From a virus: a DNA stretch of 64,000 nt. The translations under genes and the position numbers were made by a program. Location: positions 26,099 to 90,098 of IMG/VR virus record IMGVR_UViG_3300043436_003696. The stretch is one strand, 5' to 3'. Numbering within the stretch: position 1 is the first letter of the stretch; each line of letters opens with the position of its first letter. The notes below the pieces were generated by a model, which was not told the origin of the DNA, did no database searches, and saw nothing but the letters and a program-made list of their open reading frames with translations. Below, one piece after another: positions 9,058 to 17,914 of the stretch.

Positions 9058-9582
9058 CTATCCCTTTGCGTATCTTCCTAGTTCATCTCTTGTTTCGTGA
9101 TGTTTTTGGTGACATCTTTTACAAAGTATTTCTAGGTTATCTAACTCATTATTACTTCTATTTTCATCTTTATGATGAACTAATAGATTTTTTAAAGATT
9201 GACATCTGTTACACATATTAGGTAAATTAGCAAAACCTTTTTTACTATAATTACCTATACCTGTTTTGTACTGATGATTTTTTTCTCTTATTTGATTACC
9301 TCCGCTACCTACTCCAGGTTTTTCAAATTTACCTTTTCGTAAACACCATTGATAAGCATTATACGCATTTCTGCATTTAGGAGAACAAAATTTTAATCCT
9401 TTTCTTTTATTAGTAATAACATTATTACATTTAATACACACTCCCTGTCTAGTCTCTACACACGCCTCTACAACATTTATTGTAGTACTTGGTTCGGGAT
9501 TACCATCAGCATTATCTGTTAAGGTTTCCCCGACTTTAAGGAGTTTTACTTCGGCTTGGCTTTTATTTTTTATTTTTTCCAT
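9058..9582 (-). CDS. intron-encoded HNH homing endonuclease
   Basis: 174 residues. C-terminal HNH nuclease: NMCNRCQ, LLVHHKDENRSNNELDNL, then LCKRCHQKHHE, with a His-Asn-His metal site inside paired CxxC zinc knuckles. Upstream are another CxxC pair (CIKC) and FCSPKCRNAY. Such enzymes cut intron-less alleles to spread the intron. The first 45 residues are translated from the ribozyme core and the stop codon TAG lies inside the S element, so the gene and ribozyme share bases. A TAACTTTG box sits four bases before the ATG, suggesting its own nearly leaderless promoter. Confidence 0.88.
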   Translation of the reverse strand: MEKIKNKSQAEVKLLKVGETLTDNADGNPEPSTTINVVEACVETRQGVCIKCNNVITNKRKGLKFCSPKCRNAYNAYQWCLRKGKFEKPGVGSGGNQIREKNHQYKTGIGNYSKKGFANLPNMCNRCQSLKNLLVHHKDENRSNNELDNLEILCKRCHQKHHETRDELGRYAKG

Positions 9583-9585
9583 ACA

Positions 9586-9615
9586 TCAAAGTTAATACTT
9601 TTTGCATAAAAAACA
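9586..9615 (-). promoter_or_regulatory. possible promoter for the HNH gene
   Basis: Read leftward: TTG, 19 bases, TAACTTTG, matching the Bacteroidota TTG / TAnnTTTG pattern. The ATG at 9582 would be at or near the transcript start. Confidence 0.35.
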
Positions 9616-9637
9616 ATAAATTTTAAATATTTATTTA

Positions 9638-11008
9638 ACCGAAATTTATAGTTTTTTGAATATCTCTATATGTAATATCAGGTTTTTGAGGAAATGGTTT
9701 TTTTACATCTTCAACAGGTATACCAAAAGTCATACTACACAAAATACTGTGTAAATCTTTACCATTATCAAAAGCATCTAACCAAATAGGGTCGTTACTA
9801 AATTCAGCTATAATTCTAAGTTCTATACCAGAATAATCTCCACCAACAAGAACATTACCTTTTTCAACTATAAAACAACTTCTAATTAATTTACCAAAAT
9901 TTCCTTTACTAGGAATTTGATTTAAATTAGGATTACTTACACTTATTCTACCTGTTTGTAAAACTTGCCATATATCACAATGTATTCTCTTAGTGTTAGA
10001 ATTAACATTATTTAAAAATTTTTCACCAAAACTTGTTTTAAGTTTAGAAAATTTATTGTATTCTATTAATTCTTTAGCTATTTTATTTTTCTTTTTTATT
10101 TTTTGCAGTTCTCTATCACCAGTAGATTCTAATTTAGGGTTTTCTATTTGTAATATTTTTAATTTTTGTAACGAACTACTCCAATTAATTTTTAATAATC
10201 TATCAGGTTTATCAAATAAGCTTCCTTGTGAGTATAAAGGTAAAAAAGCTTTGTACTTATCATGATTACTTATTAAAATATTATCTAAAGATTTTATTTG
10301 TTCTTTTTCTAGGTTTTTAACTTCTTTTGCAACCTCCATCCATTTAGCTGTATCAATTTTTATACCGTTGTATTCTAAATGCGCAAAAGCAATTACAGCT
10401 TTATTTTCTAAATCAATTGTATTTAATAATTCTTTTGATTCAAGAAGTTTCATTTGTTGTTCTCTTATTAAAGTTAAATACGCAACATCTTCAGCAGCAT
10501 ATTTTATAACTCTATCAGATAATCCTTCTGAATGTATTTTATTTCGTATTGTTTTATTTAGTTCAATGTTTAAGTATTTTTTACATAAAGCTTCTAATGA
10601 AGTACCTATATAATGTTCAGAATCTTCTAGTCTAAACTCATAACCTGTAAATAAAACACATTCAGCTAAAAACACATCAAAAAGATTAACTATGTTTATT
10701 CCTTTTTTAATAAAAAATTTTAAATCAAATTTAGCATTAGCAAATAAAAATAGTTTATTTTTATTTTGTAACAAGTCTTTAAAATAATCTAAATTTTCTT
10801 TAGTATAAGGAATTACAAATTGATTATCAGGATTACCTAATTGAAAACATAATAATTCACAATTATGAACGTCTAATCCAGTAGTTTCTGTGTCTACTTC
10901 TATTATGTCTAATTGTTCCAAGTATTCTTTACAATATAAAAGGCTACAAATTTTATGTTCTGTAGCCTCAAATAAAATAGATTGATTTTCATTTACTAAA
11001 TAACGCAT
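9638..11008 (-). CDS. DNA polymerase family A, 5' exon (3'-5' exonuclease and start of polymerase)
   Basis: 457 residues, giving a 629-residue polymerase with the 3' exon. The proofreading domain is intact: Exo I VDTETTGLD (residues ~37-45), Exo II FANAKFDLKFF, Exo III YAAEDVAYLTL. Polymerase motif A is VGGDYSGIELRIIAE. The exon ends RDIQKTINFG in motif B, where the intron follows. This is the replicative polymerase of T7-like and crAss-like replication systems and would work with the primase and DnaB-type helicase encoded upstream. Without splicing the protein stops at a TAA directly after the conserved Gly and would lack the fingers tip and motif C. Confidence 0.92.
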
Positions 11009-11009
11009 A

Positions 11010-11585
11010 TTATTTTAAAGTTAATCCAAATTTTTCTACTATTGATGCACCTTCGATTTGATTACCATCTTCAATAGCTTTTTTAATATTAGTTTTAAGA
11101 ATTACAATAGTTGTTTCTAAATTTCTACCTAGAACATCAGCAACTTTAGCTAAATCTTCTAAAGATAATTTATCTTTAACAGTTACTTGTTTCCATTCAT
11201 TTCCAATCAATTCTTCATCAATTTGAACAGATTGTGATTTTCTAGTACTTAATTTAAATGTACCTAATTCTAGTCTCCAAATATCTTTTTTAGAGTCTTT
11301 TTGTCCAAATGTGATTAAAGCATCTAAAATAAATTGTTCTAACCTATCTACTAAATTACTTTTAATTAATTTTAATTTAGAAATTCTTTCAATTTCACTA
11401 TCACAAAATTTAATTTCTGATTCTAATGTTTTTACAATTTTAGAATATTCTTCAATTCTTTCTAAATAGTTTTCTTGTACTATTTTTAGTTCTTGTACTT
11501 GACCGTCTTCTAAAATACCTTCTTGTTGTTCAGCTAAACTCATTAGTTCTAGCCATTCTTGTTTTATATTATAAATTGGTTTCAT
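11010..11585 (-). CDS. Gp157-like phage protein
   Basis: 191 residues: a long N-terminal coiled coil (about residues 10-110), then a beta-rich tail with FKLSTRKSQSVQI and a C-terminal GASIVEKFGLTLK. This architecture fits the Siphovirus Gp157 family, found next to recombination and nuclease genes and linked to resistance against phage exclusion; its biochemical role is not settled. It overlaps the nuclease gene upstream and lies one base from the polymerase gene, so it belongs to the replication operon. Confidence 0.65.
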   Translation of the reverse strand: MKPIYNIKQEWLELMSLAEQQEGILEDGQVQELKIVQENYLERIEEYSKIVKTLESEIKFCDSEIERISKLKLIKSNLVDRLEQFILDALITFGQKDSKKDIWRLELGTFKLSTRKSQSVQIDEELIGNEWKQVTVKDKLSLEDLAKVADVLGRNLETTIVILKTNIKKAIEDGNQIEGASIVEKFGLTLK

Positions 11586-12219
11586 TTTTATTTTCTTTTA
11601 AAAAATCTAGTTTTAAATTAATTAATTCTGGTTTTACTATATCAACTGGTTTAATTGATATATTTACAAACTGCTCTAAACTAACAATAGGAAAATGTAT
11701 TATTCTTTGTTGTTTACCAGTATCAGTAAGTAAATATTTTTTAGGTGTGAAAGTATCTTTAAATATATCAGGCACTTTAATTAGATTAACAAATATACTA
11801 TGTTTTTGATACATCCATCTTCTATTTAATTGATTAAGTCTAGTCATATTATTTTTATCAAAAGAAGGTTTAATTTCAATAATAGATTTACAACAAGTTT
11901 CACTATGACGTTCAAATTTAGCTAATAATAAATTTGTATTTATTTTATAATTTGCTCCTAAATGTGGAAATTCATGATAAAATAATTCAAAAGCACTTGG
12001 ATTCCAATTTATTTCAAAATCAGGAGTATATTCAGAACCACTAAGAATAGTTTGTTCTTTTTCTTTAGATTTACTTTTTAGTTTTTCAACATATCTATTA
12101 ATAATTTTTTCACCTAATTCATAACTTTTACATTGATTCCAACTATCTATGTAACCAGCTTGTTCTAATTCCTCACACCACCATGAAAAATATAATTCTT
12201 CTTTACTATCAAATTGCAT
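11569..12219 (-). CDS. PD-(D/E)XK endonuclease, phage replication module
   Basis: 216 residues from the ATG at 12219 (MQFDSKEEL); the frame extends 26 codons upstream but only over the primase gene end. Seen: SKEELYFSWW, then YTPDFEINW and SIIEIKPSFDKNN, a P-D followed by E-x-K typical of restriction-type and TnsA-like nucleases. Likely roles are DNA processing in replication or recombination, or host DNA breakdown. The position between primase and Gp157-like genes supports replication or recombination. Confidence 0.7.
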   Translation of the reverse strand: MQFDSKEELYFSWWCEELEQAGYIDSWNQCKSYELGEKIINRYVEKLKSKSKEKEQTILSGSEYTPDFEINWNPSAFELFYHEFPHLGANYKINTNLLLAKFERHSETCCKSIIEIKPSFDKNNMTRLNQLNRRWMYQKHSIFVNLIKVPDIFKDTFTPKKYLLTDTGKQQRIIHFPIVSLEQFVNISIKPVDIVKPELINLKLDFLKENKNETNL

Positions 12220-12230
12220 ATTTTTTTTGT

Positions 12231-13277
12231 TTAAAATGGTAACTCTAGTCCTTTTTTTAATTCTTTTGTTATTTCTACAGCTTCTTGAAAACCACATATT
12301 TTAGCTACATCTGTAATATCTTTAGGCATATTAGATGGATTACAATAAAAAGGAACTCCTAAATTATTAGATTGTGAGTTCATAGCTTCAATACCTGCTT
12401 TATCATTATTATAATAAAGTACTACGTTTTCATATTTAGATTTAAAAAATTCTATTTTTTCATCAGAAACAGGAGTTGTTTCACTCATAGATGCAACAGA
12501 TTCGTAATCTAAATTATACAGTTTCTCTATTTTTTTTAATAGTTTTACATCTTTATAACTAGACGTTAATATAATAGTAGATTTATTATATTTTAATTTA
12601 GTTTCTCCTTGTAAAACAGTTGCATTATTATGTATAAAACGCAATTCACTTTTCTTTTTATCTGCTAAAGGACAATAAACTTTTTTATCTTTGTTAAATA
12701 TATAAACAAACCCTAAATCTTTAGGTGGGTAAAATTTATTACCGTTTAACCAGTAAGTTTTTATACTAAAAACATCATCTTCTAAATCTTCTAAATCTAA
12801 ATAATATTGTTTCCAATATTTTATATCTTGAATAGTAAAATCTCTTTTTTTAACAAGTAATTCTATTTCAGAAGATGTTTTAGCTAATTTTTTAATAGTT
12901 TCAATTGGTAATACATATTTAAAATCTTTATTTTCTTCAGCAGATAATAAGTTAAAATGGTGGGCAATTAAACATAAAGCGTCAAAATAAGTGCAATTAT
13001 TTGCTATTTTTTGTACTAATCCTATACAATCATATCCTTTAGAATCTGCCCAATCTCTAAAATTAATCATCACACCTTCTCTTGGATAAGATACATTATT
13101 AATATATACAGCAAAACTACATGTTGGATTATCATCATCTCTTAAAGGATTACAAAATAATTTACCATCTAGTAAATCTGCAATACTTATTTGTAAATAT
13201 TTTTCAAACACTTGTTGTTGTGTTATTTTAGAAAATATAAATTCTTTTGTTATATTTGAAGCTCTAGGTTTTATCAT
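12231..13277 (-). CDS. DnaG-like primase with Toprim domain
   Basis: 348 residues from MIKPRAS (13277). A TTG seven codons upstream would start inside a terminator hairpin, so I reject it. The N-terminal part (FCNPLRDDDNPTCSF, NFRDWADSKGYD) matches the folded domain that precedes Toprim in phage primases. The Toprim-like half runs TIILTSSYKDVKLL, VVLYYNNDKAGIEAMN and KDITDVAK, with acidic metal-binding residues in NNDKAG. It makes RNA primers for the lagging strand and would act with the DnaB-type helicase. The usual N-terminal zinc finger is not obvious. Confidence 0.85.
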   Translation of the reverse strand: MIKPRASNITKEFIFSKITQQQVFEKYLQISIADLLDGKLFCNPLRDDDNPTCSFAVYINNVSYPREGVMINFRDWADSKGYDCIGLVQKIANNCTYFDALCLIAHHFNLLSAEENKDFKYVLPIETIKKLAKTSSEIELLVKKRDFTIQDIKYWKQYYLDLEDLEDDVFSIKTYWLNGNKFYPPKDLGFVYIFNKDKKVYCPLADKKKSELRFIHNNATVLQGETKLKYNKSTIILTSSYKDVKLLKKIEKLYNLDYESVASMSETTPVSDEKIEFFKSKYENVVLYYNNDKAGIEAMNSQSNNLGVPFYCNPSNMPKDITDVAKICGFQEAVEITKELKKGLELPF

Positions 13278-13283
13278 ATTAGA

Positions 13284-13314
13284 ATAAAAAAAGGGCAAGT
13301 ATTAACTTGCCCTT
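13284..13314 (-). terminator. strong intrinsic terminator after the SSB-like gene
   Basis: AAGGGCAAGT (13291-13300) pairs perfectly with ACTTGCCCTT (13305-13314), loop of 4; leftward it is followed by T7. It separates the SSB-like gene from the primase gene and would leave primase with reduced read-through expression. Confidence 0.9.
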
Positions 13315-13323
13315 ATTGTTAAT

Positions 13324-14151
13324 CTACAAAAAAGCTGATTTTGTAGTTGGTTGTTCTGAATCTGGTGTGTCTACTTCAATTTTTGGATAAAATACTTTTA
13401 ATTCAAACCCTGTAAAAGGTGATTTAGTATCTCCATATTGTTCTTTAAATGCGTTTGCAAATAAAGTTTCTGGGCTTTTAGCAGTTGGTCTACTAAATGC
13501 TTTTCCATAAATTACTTGATAATGCTTACTATTTTTTTCAGTTACGTCTAAATAAACCGTAATTTCATTATTAGGATGTTGTTTTAAATAACCTCTTAAT
13601 TCTGTAACATCTGCGTTCATAATTTTAGTAACATCAGCAAAATTACATTCATCATTAGTTGCTAAATTTAACCAATTTCTTACAAAAGAAAGCAACATTT
13701 CTTCTCCTATATAAGCATTATGATATGGCGGTTTAAAGAACCATTTCATTTTAGGGTTGCTTAAAATAGTTTCTTTTGTTCCCCAAGAACATTGACCTAA
13801 AGCATTAACTAATTGAGTTTTACCTGTTTGAGAAACTCTTTCTTTAGGAGCTACTAAAAATTCTATTCTAGTTTTAATAACAACATCTTTTAAAGAACTA
13901 TCTTTTTCTTTAGCTTTTGTTGTAGCTTCTAAATGAAAAACTACTTTATTTTGTAAATTACCATCATTTTGTAAATCTAAATCTGTATATTGTGGTTCTT
14001 TTTCTATTTTACCTTCTTCTAATCCTAAAAGTTTTTCTAATTCTGATTTAGAAGGATTAATTGCTACTACTTTCATATTAGCCAATCCTGTAAATTGGTC
14101 TATTGAATTTAAAACTACTTTGTCACTACTGTTTCCTGATATTCCACTCAT
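13324..14151 (-). CDS. probable single-stranded DNA-binding protein
   Basis: 275 residues, beta-rich, with an acidic, disordered C-terminus ending TPDSEQPTTKSAFL, the layout of SSB proteins whose tail recruits partners. It lies between the primase and another abundant-type gene and is bounded on both sides by terminators, consistent with high and separate expression. No motif proves the fold, so another replication or recombination role is possible. Confidence 0.5.
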   Translation of the reverse strand: MSGISGNSSDKVVLNSIDQFTGLANMKVVAINPSKSELEKLLGLEEGKIEKEPQYTDLDLQNDGNLQNKVVFHLEATTKAKEKDSSLKDVVIKTRIEFLVAPKERVSQTGKTQLVNALGQCSWGTKETILSNPKMKWFFKPPYHNAYIGEEMLLSFVRNWLNLATNDECNFADVTKIMNADVTELRGYLKQHPNNEITVYLDVTEKNSKHYQVIYGKAFSRPTAKSPETLFANAFKEQYGDTKSPFTGFELKVFYPKIEVDTPDSEQPTTKSAFL

Positions 14152-14192
14152 TTTTATGTTGTTTTATTATTATGTTAATTTTTAAAGATAAA

Positions 14193-14219
14193 AAAAGGAG
14201 ATATAAAATATCTCCTTTT
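14193..14219 (-). terminator. intrinsic terminator after the 180-aa gene
   Basis: AAAAGGAGATAT pairs with ATATCTCCTTTT with a 3-nt loop, then T-rich sequence leftward. It ends the transcript of the 14242-14784 gene. Confidence 0.88.
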
Positions 14220-14241
14220 AAGGTTTTTGTTTTTACTATAA

Positions 14242-14784
14242 TTATTCAGCAGAATTACTCATTGCAGTTAATTCGTCTGTAGAAACTTCTGATTTACTTT
14301 CTCTAGGATTGTAAACTTTAGGTTGTACAGATGAAGGTATAATTTTTAAATACGAAACACCTTCGTTTTCACCAATTGATTCTAAATCAAAATACTGACT
14401 ACCTTCAAAAGTAATGTCAAGCATACCTACTTGTTCTAAGTATTTAACTAATACTGGAACGCTTACATTACGTGCTTTATCTTCACCACGTTTAGCAGTT
14501 CCTAAAAAGATTGCATTAGCAGCAGGTACTACAGCAATACCAGCAAAAGTTGGGTTTTCAGCATCATCTACAAATGGTACTGCACCTACTTCTTGAGAAG
14601 ATAATCCAAATTTAGCTAAAGCACCTTCAGTAAATGCAAATTGATTTACTTCTTGTGAACCTGATTTAGTATCTTTTGTGTAATGTGCAAAACGGAAAGC
14701 AAAATTTGATTCACGAGTTGCTCCTTTTGTAGATTTACGTACTGTACCTTTTGTTTCTGCTAATTTAAAGTTTGAAAAATTCAT
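14242..14784 (-). CDS. abundant-type DNA metabolism protein, unknown
   Basis: 180 residues. Start MNFSNFKLAETKGTVRKS; the middle is Ala- and Gly-rich (FLGTAKRGEDKARNVSVPV). It has its own promoter (14828-14858) and its own terminator, and unlike its AT-heavy neighbours uses many GCA, GGT and GTA codons, as highly expressed genes do. Its place between SSB-like and Sak4-like genes suggests DNA binding or recombination. No family is recognised. Confidence 0.6.
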   Translation of the reverse strand: MNFSNFKLAETKGTVRKSTKGATRESNFAFRFAHYTKDTKSGSQEVNQFAFTEGALAKFGLSSQEVGAVPFVDDAENPTFAGIAVVPAANAIFLGTAKRGEDKARNVSVPVLVKYLEQVGMLDITFEGSQYFDLESIGENEGVSYLKIIPSSVQPKVYNPRESKSEVSTDELTAMSNSAE

Positions 14785-14827
14785 GTTGTTTTTTGTTTAA
14801 TTGTTTAAAATGTTAAAATTTATGATT

Positions 14828-14858
14828 CAAATATACCTCTTTTAATTTAAATAGTCAA
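14828..14858 (-). promoter_or_regulatory. Bacteroidota-type promoter, leftward
   Basis: Read leftward: CTTG, 20 bases, TATATTTG, matching TTG / TAnnTTTG. Transcription would begin near 14820, about 36 bases before the ATG at 14784. The same combination, CTTG-N20-TATATTTG, is found at 33736-33767. Confidence 0.7.
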
Positions 14859-14978
14859 GTTTTTTTTATTTTTTTTCTATACTTTTTAGTTCCTTTATAA
14901 TTTGTTTTTATAATTACTGACAAGTGCTGCCAATATGACTTAACTATTTATAATTAAAATTAGTATGGTTTTGCTTAA

Positions 14979-15671
14979 TTATTGTTCATTCCAATCTTGA
15001 ATTATCTTATCTGTTATAAGTTGTAAATTGTTTGGAATAAACTCTGTTTCCCACATTCCCATAGGACTTCTTGCTGTATCGTTGGAAGATACTGTTCTTA
15101 ATTGGTATCTAGTAGGGTCTGTATTTTTTTTATCTTCGTCTACATGAGTATAATAAGTATGACTTAATGCACCTTCTATATTATATTTAGTAGCCATTTT
15201 ACCTAATACTTTAAGTCGTTGTCTTAAAATATCTCCTTTTACTTTATAATCTTCTATATGACCTAACATGTAGACAATTAAAGGTGTTTTAGCTGCTCCT
15301 GAAATAGCTTTTAAATTATCTTTAACTTCTTTATAACCAGTTAAAATAGCATAATTCTTTTTTTCTAAATTATACATTTTTCTAGCACCTACAAAAGTTA
15401 AAGGTTTTTTATCTATATTAAAATAAGCTGTTTCATCAGGATTTAAAAAACTTGCACCTACTGTTTTTCCACTACCCTCGTATCCAAGTACTTGAACAGG
15501 TACTACATTAGGTAAAGATTTAATATAATTATATAAATCTAATAAATCTACACCAAAATCACGCCATTCATCGTAAGTTGCACCTCTATTTTTAGCTTCC
15601 ATTAAAGCTACATGTTGGTCATTCATAATTTGATTTATAGTATCAATAACTACATTTCTAAATTTACTCAT
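14979..15671 (-). CDS. RecA-fold ATPase, Sak4-like
   Basis: 230 residues with a Walker A loop VLGYEGSGKTVGASF near residue 64 and a Walker B-like strand TPLIVYMLGH near residue 130. Phage RecA-like ATPases with this size and arrangement (the Sak4/AAA_24 group) assist single-strand annealing together with a phage SSB. The neighbouring SSB-like gene supports this. Later residues HTYYTHVDEDKKNTDPTRY may form the sensor or DNA-binding loop. Family level is inference. Confidence 0.6.
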   Translation of the reverse strand: MSKFRNVVIDTINQIMNDQHVALMEAKNRGATYDEWRDFGVDLLDLYNYIKSLPNVVPVQVLGYEGSGKTVGASFLNPDETAYFNIDKKPLTFVGARKMYNLEKKNYAILTGYKEVKDNLKAISGAAKTPLIVYMLGHIEDYKVKGDILRQRLKVLGKMATKYNIEGALSHTYYTHVDEDKKNTDPTRYQLRTVSSNDTARSPMGMWETEFIPNNLQLITDKIIQDWNEQ

Positions 15672-15893
15672 TTATTTTACCTCCTTAAAATTAAATTCAT
15701 TTTTTGTTACACTAGAACCTATTTCAAATACACCTTCATAAACAATAAAAGAAGATTTATCTGTAAATGTAATTTGTATTTTTTTACGTGTTTTAAAACT
15801 ATCTAAAATGTTACCATCATTTTTATTATATTTTTCATGTGTATCATTTTCTATTTTTAAACAGTCTTCTATTTTAAGTATTAAATCATTCAT
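15672..15893 (-). CDS. small protein, unknown
   Basis: 73 residues; helical start MNDLILKIEDCLKIEND, then a beta-rich half (KIQITFTDKSSFIVYEGVFEIG). It overlaps the 3' end of the helicase gene by 8 bases and abuts the ATPase gene. Not recognised. Confidence 0.6.
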   Translation of the reverse strand: MNDLILKIEDCLKIENDTHEKYNKNDGNILDSFKTRKKIQITFTDKSSFIVYEGVFEIGSSVTKNEFNFKEVK

Positions 15894-16858
15894 TTATTAG
15901 TTCATTAAACGGTTTACTAAAATCAGGTATTTTTTTATACCATTTTGGATTTTCTTTAAAATCTTCTGATTTTGGTATTTCTTCATAATACCCACATATA
16001 CCTAAAAATCTAAATGCTATATAAACACCATCTCTACCACCTCTATTTTTAAGTACAAAAGCAGTTCTAAAACTATCTAATATATCATGACTTTGAGTTT
16101 TTAATTCATAGTCTAAATAATTAGTAATATTGTATCTTTTAGGGTGAAATAATGCTATAACTACATTAGCAGATTCTTGAGTATTACCAGAATCTTTAAA
16201 ATCTGTTAATTGAGGTCGTAACTCTTTAAATTTTTGTCTTTGTATGTCACCTAATTCTCTATTAAATTGACTAATAACTACAGGGCTACATCTATATTTA
16301 TTTCTTAATTCTATTAAATGCTCGTCTAATTTATCTATATTAGCTTTTTTCTGTAGTTTTTGTTCCGCTTTTACTAACCCCACATGGTCTACAATTACAA
16401 TAACATATTCATTAATATTATTTGGTTTATAATATTTTATTTTTTTAGGTTTACCTTCAACTATTTTTTCGTATTCTACAAATTTACCGTTTTCATTACA
16501 ATAATTTTCTACTTGTTTTTTAATGCCTGTAGGATTAATAGGAATATCTTCAAATTGTATTTTATCAAACAATTCTTCAAAATATTTTTTGTAACTTAAT
16601 ACTAATTTATAATTTTCTTCTGAAAGTTTATTTTTGTCATCGTCTTCATCTTTCATATCCATACCCAAAATGTGTTCTGGGTCTATTTCTATTTTATGGT
16701 CTTGAAAAATTCTATATGATACCCATTTAGCTAATTTACTTTCTAAATCAATTTCAAAAGAATAATAAAATACTTTTAAACTTTCTTTTCTATTATTTTT
16801 AATTATTTCTTCATACGGATTTAATATAAACATTTCATCAGCTAAAGCAGTTTTACCA
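15886..16858 (-). CDS. DnaB-family replicative helicase, 3' exon
   Basis: About 324 residues. Exon start at 16858 completes the P-loop: after splicing the sequence reads GAETGVGKTALADEM. Downstream motifs are those of SF4/DnaB helicases: H1a VFYYSFEID, H2 (Walker B) VIVIVDHVGL, H3 SPVVISQFNREL with the sensor Gln, and H4 LKNRGGRDGVYIAF. The two exons total 1119 bases, or 372 residues, without a frame error. It unwinds the fork and loads primase. There is no separate N-terminal DnaB collar domain, so this is a short, T7-like or crAss-like form. Confidence 0.9.
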
Positions 16859-16923
16859 CATTTTATTATCTCATAAGTTCTTTATCTTATGATTCTACAG
16901 TTTCGTTATGTTATATCTGTAGT

Positions 16924-17886
16924 TTAGACTATCTCATCTATTGATTCATTATCAATAGCCGATATTTCGTGGATGAGTTGTATGTCTTTACTATCATCTA
17001 GTCGTTGAACCTCTATACTACTATTTAGACTTTGTATAGTTGGTAACTGATTGTCCTCTTCAGGAGTTTCCAGTTTTAAATCGGTTTTTCGGGGGCAAGT
17101 AAAACTATATCTACTTTTATATAATTTTTTTTTCGATGTTAATATTTGACTTATTGAAGGGCTTGGTAAATTAAAATATATAGAACATTCTTTTATAGAA
17201 TTAAATATTAATTTTTCATTTGTTATTAAATCTGTAACTTCTACTATTTTATTTAATTTAGAAACGTCTTTAGGTTTATAAACAATTTTTGATATTATTT
17301 TTTCAGTATCATTACTTAATTTAAACTGATAACCTTTGTTTTGTTTATGTGTACCTAATAAAACCCTATCTATGCCAGACCTTGAAATATTAAGATTCTT
17401 AGAAGCTTCTTCTATAGATTTATAACTAATTATATAATTACCATCTTTATCATATACATCTACAGCTTTATTAACAGGATTTTCATAACCTAATTCATAA
17501 TTTTTCTTTAATTTTTTAGAAATAGATTTTTTTATATCTTCTGTTATAATTTTATTTAATTCTCCTTCTCCTCTATCATCAGCGTTAGTTAAATTGTATT
17601 TACCTTTATATTTATTTATTAAATTTCTTTCAAAAATATGTGATTCTTTCCAACCATCAACAGTTGTTAACAATTTTATTTTTGGTTCTTTTCCTTCTTT
17701 TAATAAAGATTTTATCCAATTTACTTTATGACTGTATTTTTTATTAGGATAATATTTTTCAAAATATTTAGCTTTAGTTATATGTTCTATTAATCTATAT
17801 TCTAATATTTCTTTTTTAGTTCTTCCTATGTAACGTATTTTACACTCATTGTAATCGTAAAGACAATATATTTTAATTTTTTCCAT
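16924..17886 (-). CDS. intron-encoded GIY-YIG homing endonuclease
   Basis: 320 residues from MEKIKIYCLYDYNE (17886); an ATG five codons upstream is less likely. GIY-YIG core: IYCLYDYNECKIRYIGRTKK, then Arg and His in RLIEHITKAK, with a catalytic-type Glu in HIFERNLINKYKGKYNLTN. Residues ~150-250 hold NUMOD-like DNA-binding repeats (VDVYDKDGNYIISYKSIEEA, and a second copy VTDLITNEKLIFNSIKECS). The last ~55 residues are encoded by the ribozyme core, and the stop TAG lies in the S element, as in the HNH intron. It promotes intron homing. Confidence 0.88.
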   Translation of the reverse strand: MEKIKIYCLYDYNECKIRYIGRTKKEILEYRLIEHITKAKYFEKYYPNKKYSHKVNWIKSLLKEGKEPKIKLLTTVDGWKESHIFERNLINKYKGKYNLTNADDRGEGELNKIITEDIKKSISKKLKKNYELGYENPVNKAVDVYDKDGNYIISYKSIEEASKNLNISRSGIDRVLLGTHKQNKGYQFKLSNDTEKIISKIVYKPKDVSKLNKIVEVTDLITNEKLIFNSIKECSIYFNLPSPSISQILTSKKKLYKSRYSFTCPRKTDLKLETPEEDNQLPTIQSLNSSIEVQRLDDSKDIQLIHEISAIDNESIDEIV

Positions 17887-17890
17887 AAAA

Positions 17891-17914
17891 CAAATATACA
17901 AAATATATATTGAT
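17891..17914 (-). promoter_or_regulatory. possible promoter for the GIY-YIG gene
   Basis: TATATTTG (leftward) lies four bases before the ATG at 17886, in the same position as the TAACTTTG box before the HNH gene. The upstream element is only CTG-like at 20 bases, so support is weak. Confidence 0.25.

Larger units (their letters stand above)
9025..9637 (-). mobile_element. group I intron in DNA polymerase, with HNH endonuclease
   Basis: 613 bases. The 5' exon ends in T (AATTTCGGT) and the intron ends in G, the usual group I boundaries. On the minus strand the catalytic core shows a Q-like element (GGTAATCCCGAACCAAG), an R-like element (GTGTAGAGACTAGAC) near 9440-9455 and an S-like element (GGATAGTCC) near 9056-9063, which would form P7. 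An HNH gene lies between and overlaps the core. Splicing restores polymerase motif B exactly. Splicing itself is inferred. Confidence 0.85.
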
